In this document: positions 8,115-10,000 of the stretch, piece after piece | Position numbering within the stretch: position 1 is the first letter of the stretch | Layout of the letters: each line of letters starts with the position of its first letter | Assembly: GCA_030674155.1 (NCBI GenBank) | Contig: CM060316.1 | Location: 86,399,868 to 86,409,867, forward strand | Length of the DNA stretch: 10,000 nucleotides | Direction of reading: 5' to 3' | From: Stramonita haemastoma | Lineage: Eukaryota > Mollusca > Gastropoda > Neogastropoda > Muricidae | Translations under genes and position numbers: made by a program | The notes under the pieces: generated by a model | Database searches by the model: none | Seen by the model: the letters and a program-made list of their open reading frames with translations, nothing else | Told to the model about the DNA's origin: nothing

Positions 8115-8460
8115 ATTCTTAGTAGTAGCCATCCGTCCATCTTGGAAGACTATGGGAGTTGCGCTCTAGGCTCTAGAGTGCAAAGCCTGGGTAAGTAAGT
8201 ATGGAGGGCAAGCTAATACTCATGCAGCAGACCCCCGCCCCCCCCCCTCTTCTCACGTCGCTGGAATGGTCCATTGGAAAGGCAATCGCCAATACGCATG
8301 GTTCCAGTGCCGCGCAGGAGCCGTCAGAACATTGCCATATACAGCCCGAACCGCCCTGGGGACTCCCAACTCCCCGATTTTTCCTCAGGAATGGTGTCTA
8401 AACACGAGAGCTGTGTGCACGCTGTTTTTATTTATTTATTTTGTTGTCATTCGCTCCCAT
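8115..8460 (-). mobile_element. SINE-like interspersed repeat, inverted relative to 5851-6307
   Basis: GC-richer than its surroundings, this stretch contains at 8383-8424 a 42-bp module that is the reverse complement of 6119-6160 (37 of 42 identical by hand count). The adjoining A-rich linker and ATGACA block are also shared (here ATTTATTTATTT and TGTCATTC, 8425-8453). Outside the module the two elements differ. The rest (8115-8382) has a C8-9 run (8228-8247) and an imperfect hairpin: CTGGAA (8261-8266) with TTCCAG (8302-8307), and ATTGG with CCAAT inside it. Orientation is set only by the shared module. From memory, its sequence resembles repeats common in mollusc genomes. Boundaries are approximate. 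Confidence 0.6.
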
Positions 8461-8818
8461 CTTCTGTGTCTTTTTGTGTGCTTCTCCCTTCTTTTAAAAT
8501 GACAGCGACACTTGATGATGGAATTTTCTAGGGAAAATCAGAAAGAAGTGCTGGAATGTTCCTGTAGCTTATAAACTATTGCTCATTTCAATGCATTTTC
8601 TTTGATTGGGAATAGTTTTTCCTTTATGTCAAGCTCAAATGAATCTTAGCATTAAAATTGATTGAAATAAACAACAAAAAAAGGATTTTTACCATCATGT
8701 AGTATTGTGCCGGATTAACAACAATAAATCAGAATTATTTCTTAAAGCGTGAGGCGTTTGGCTTTTGAAGAGGCAGATGCTTATGAAAAATTCAAATGTT
8801 GGAATTTCAGCTCGCATC
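8461..8818. other. AT-rich unique DNA, no gene seen
   Basis: This is AT-rich sequence with stops in all frames until a chance open frame enters the CA array at about 8749. No features were recognised. Confidence 0.5.
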
Positions 8819-8963
8819 TACACGCACGCACGCGCGCGCGCGTGCGCGCACACACACACACACACACACACAAACATACATACACACACAACACACATAC
8901 ACAAAAACACATACATGCACACTCACACAGAGAGAGGCAGGCAGGCAGTAGACACAGACACCA

Positions 8964-9031
<68 letters not shown>

Positions 9032-9138
9032 TACATACACACACATACAACACACACTCACACACAAACACAACACACAAACACACAACACAACTACACA
9101 CACACACAGCTACACACTCACACACACACAACTACACA

Positions 9139-9207
<69 letters not shown>

Positions 9208-9559
9208 CACACACGCACACACACACACAAACCACACACACACACACACACACAACTACACACTCACACACACACACAACTTCACACTCACACACACACA
9301 CAACACACACACACACACACACACCACACACACACACACACCACACACACACACACACATACACACACAACACACACATACACACACATACACAAACAAC
9401 ACACACACACATACACACATACACAACACATCACACACACATACACACACACACAACATACACACAATACACACAACACACAACTACACACACTACACAC
9501 ATCAACACACATACACACACAACACACATACACACACACTCACAACACACACACACACA

Positions 9560-9622
<63 letters not shown>

Positions 9623-9627
9623 ACACA
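8819..9627. repeat. 800-bp interrupted (CA)n array with CG start
   Basis: The array opens with a CpG-dense alternating stretch (CACG and CG units, 8821-8850) and continues as CA repeats to 9627. Single-base interruptions (ATAC, AACA, CTAC, CTCA, CCAC) are frequent, and a non-CA island occurs at about 8929-8966 (GAGAGAGGCAGGCAGG-like). Between about 9110 and 9300 the interruptions recur as CTACACACTCA followed by CA units, at 22- to 24-bp spacing. The 336- and 343-residue Thr-His open frames across the array are artefacts. Confidence 0.95.
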
Positions 9628-9816
9628 CGAGTACTGCATGTATGTGGGCACAGGCACAGGCACAGACACAGGTGCATGCGCCCATACACTAACAAAACAG
9701 CCACTTTTAAGCAGAGAACAAAACTTTTCCCTACACTTCCTAAGGGTAAAGACAACATGCGACAAGAGCTTGTAGAATGAATTGACATTTCTGACAAAGA
9801 TGTCTTATTGTGTACG
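9628..9816. other. Unique spacer with short GGCACA repeats
   Basis: Next to the CA array there are three to four GGCACA/GACACA hexamers (about 9647-9672) and then ordinary sequence. Nothing coding is supported. Confidence 0.5.
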
Positions 9817-10000
9817 CCTAATTGATTTTTTCCCCACACAAAAACACAGTCGTAAAAAACTATTGGACTATAAAAGGGTAATTCATTTTGTAAACACACT
9901 GTTGACTTGCGATTATTATTATTTTTTTAAAAAATAGGTTGATGACAGTATTAGTGCTTTTGCAATTTTCTGCTATAAAATAGAAAATAATTTCTATAAC
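9817..10000 (+). repeat. Dispersed unnamed repeat, copy B (cut by window end)
   Basis: This is the second copy of the repeat at 3421-3602, in the same orientation about 6.4 kb away. Shared anchors are AGTCGTAAAAAAC (9848-9860), GACTTG (9904-9909) and TTTTCTGCTATAAAAT (9966-9981), with intervening sequence diverged and small indels. The match reaches the last base of the window, so its right end is unknown. Confidence 0.75.

Noticed and set aside
8191..8200. Strong splice donor GTAAGTAAGT on plus strand
   Set aside because: It lies inside an interspersed repeat with no upstream exon-like segment; probably incidental.
8749..9780. Open frames of 336 and 343 codons across the CA array
   Set aside because: They consist almost wholly of Thr-His repeats from the dinucleotide array, are open in two frames at once, and have no domain-like sequence.

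Overview
This looks like eukaryotic, repeat-dense, non-coding DNA. The best guess for the host is a lophotrochozoan, most likely a marine mollusc and possibly a gastropod. That rests on very long (CA/TG)n and (CT)n microsatellites, no compact gene arrangement, a non-LTR retrotransposon fragment whose C-terminus resembles those common in mollusc genomes, and a tRNA-headed SINE whose body and tail match my memory of mollusc SINEs. The taxon is an inference. No rRNA gene, functional tRNA gene, CRISPR array, bacterial operon or complete protein-coding gene is visible, and nearly all long open frames are artefacts of dinucleotide repeats.

Layout. 1-211 is a TG array and 212-585 is AT-rich unique DNA. 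586-757 is a CT/TTTCTG tract that directly abuts a 5'-truncated LINE reverse-transcriptase C-terminal fragment (758-1489). Its 3' flank leads into a diverged tandem duplication (1616-1733 and 1824-1942). The second copy runs into a 7-bp minisatellite (1932-1980) and a large CT/CTAT tract (1981-2211). 2212-3169 is mostly unique DNA with one weak exon candidate. 3170-3278 is a CA/ACGC array. 3421-3602 is a dispersed repeat whose second, diverged copy closes the window (9817-10000). 3935-4193 (CA) and 4597-4885 (TG) form oppositely oriented arms around a 400-bp island. 5078-5198 is C-rich with a G-quadruplex motif on the minus strand. 5851-6307 is a SINE, followed by the best exon candidate of the window (6395-6487, plus strand). 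6534-7020 is T/G-skewed and 7195-7545 is a polypyrimidine tract. 8115-8460 is a second interspersed repeat that shares an inverted module with the SINE. 8819-9627 is an 800-bp interrupted CA array with local higher-order periodicity.

The only protein-coding content supported with confidence is retrotransposon-derived. Two short splice-consistent open segments may be exons of host genes, in which case much of the window would be intron. I found no sign of a new multi-gene biological system. The notable content is repeat biology: microsatellite birth after duplication, modular SINE architecture, a dispersed unnamed repeat family and structure-prone arrays.
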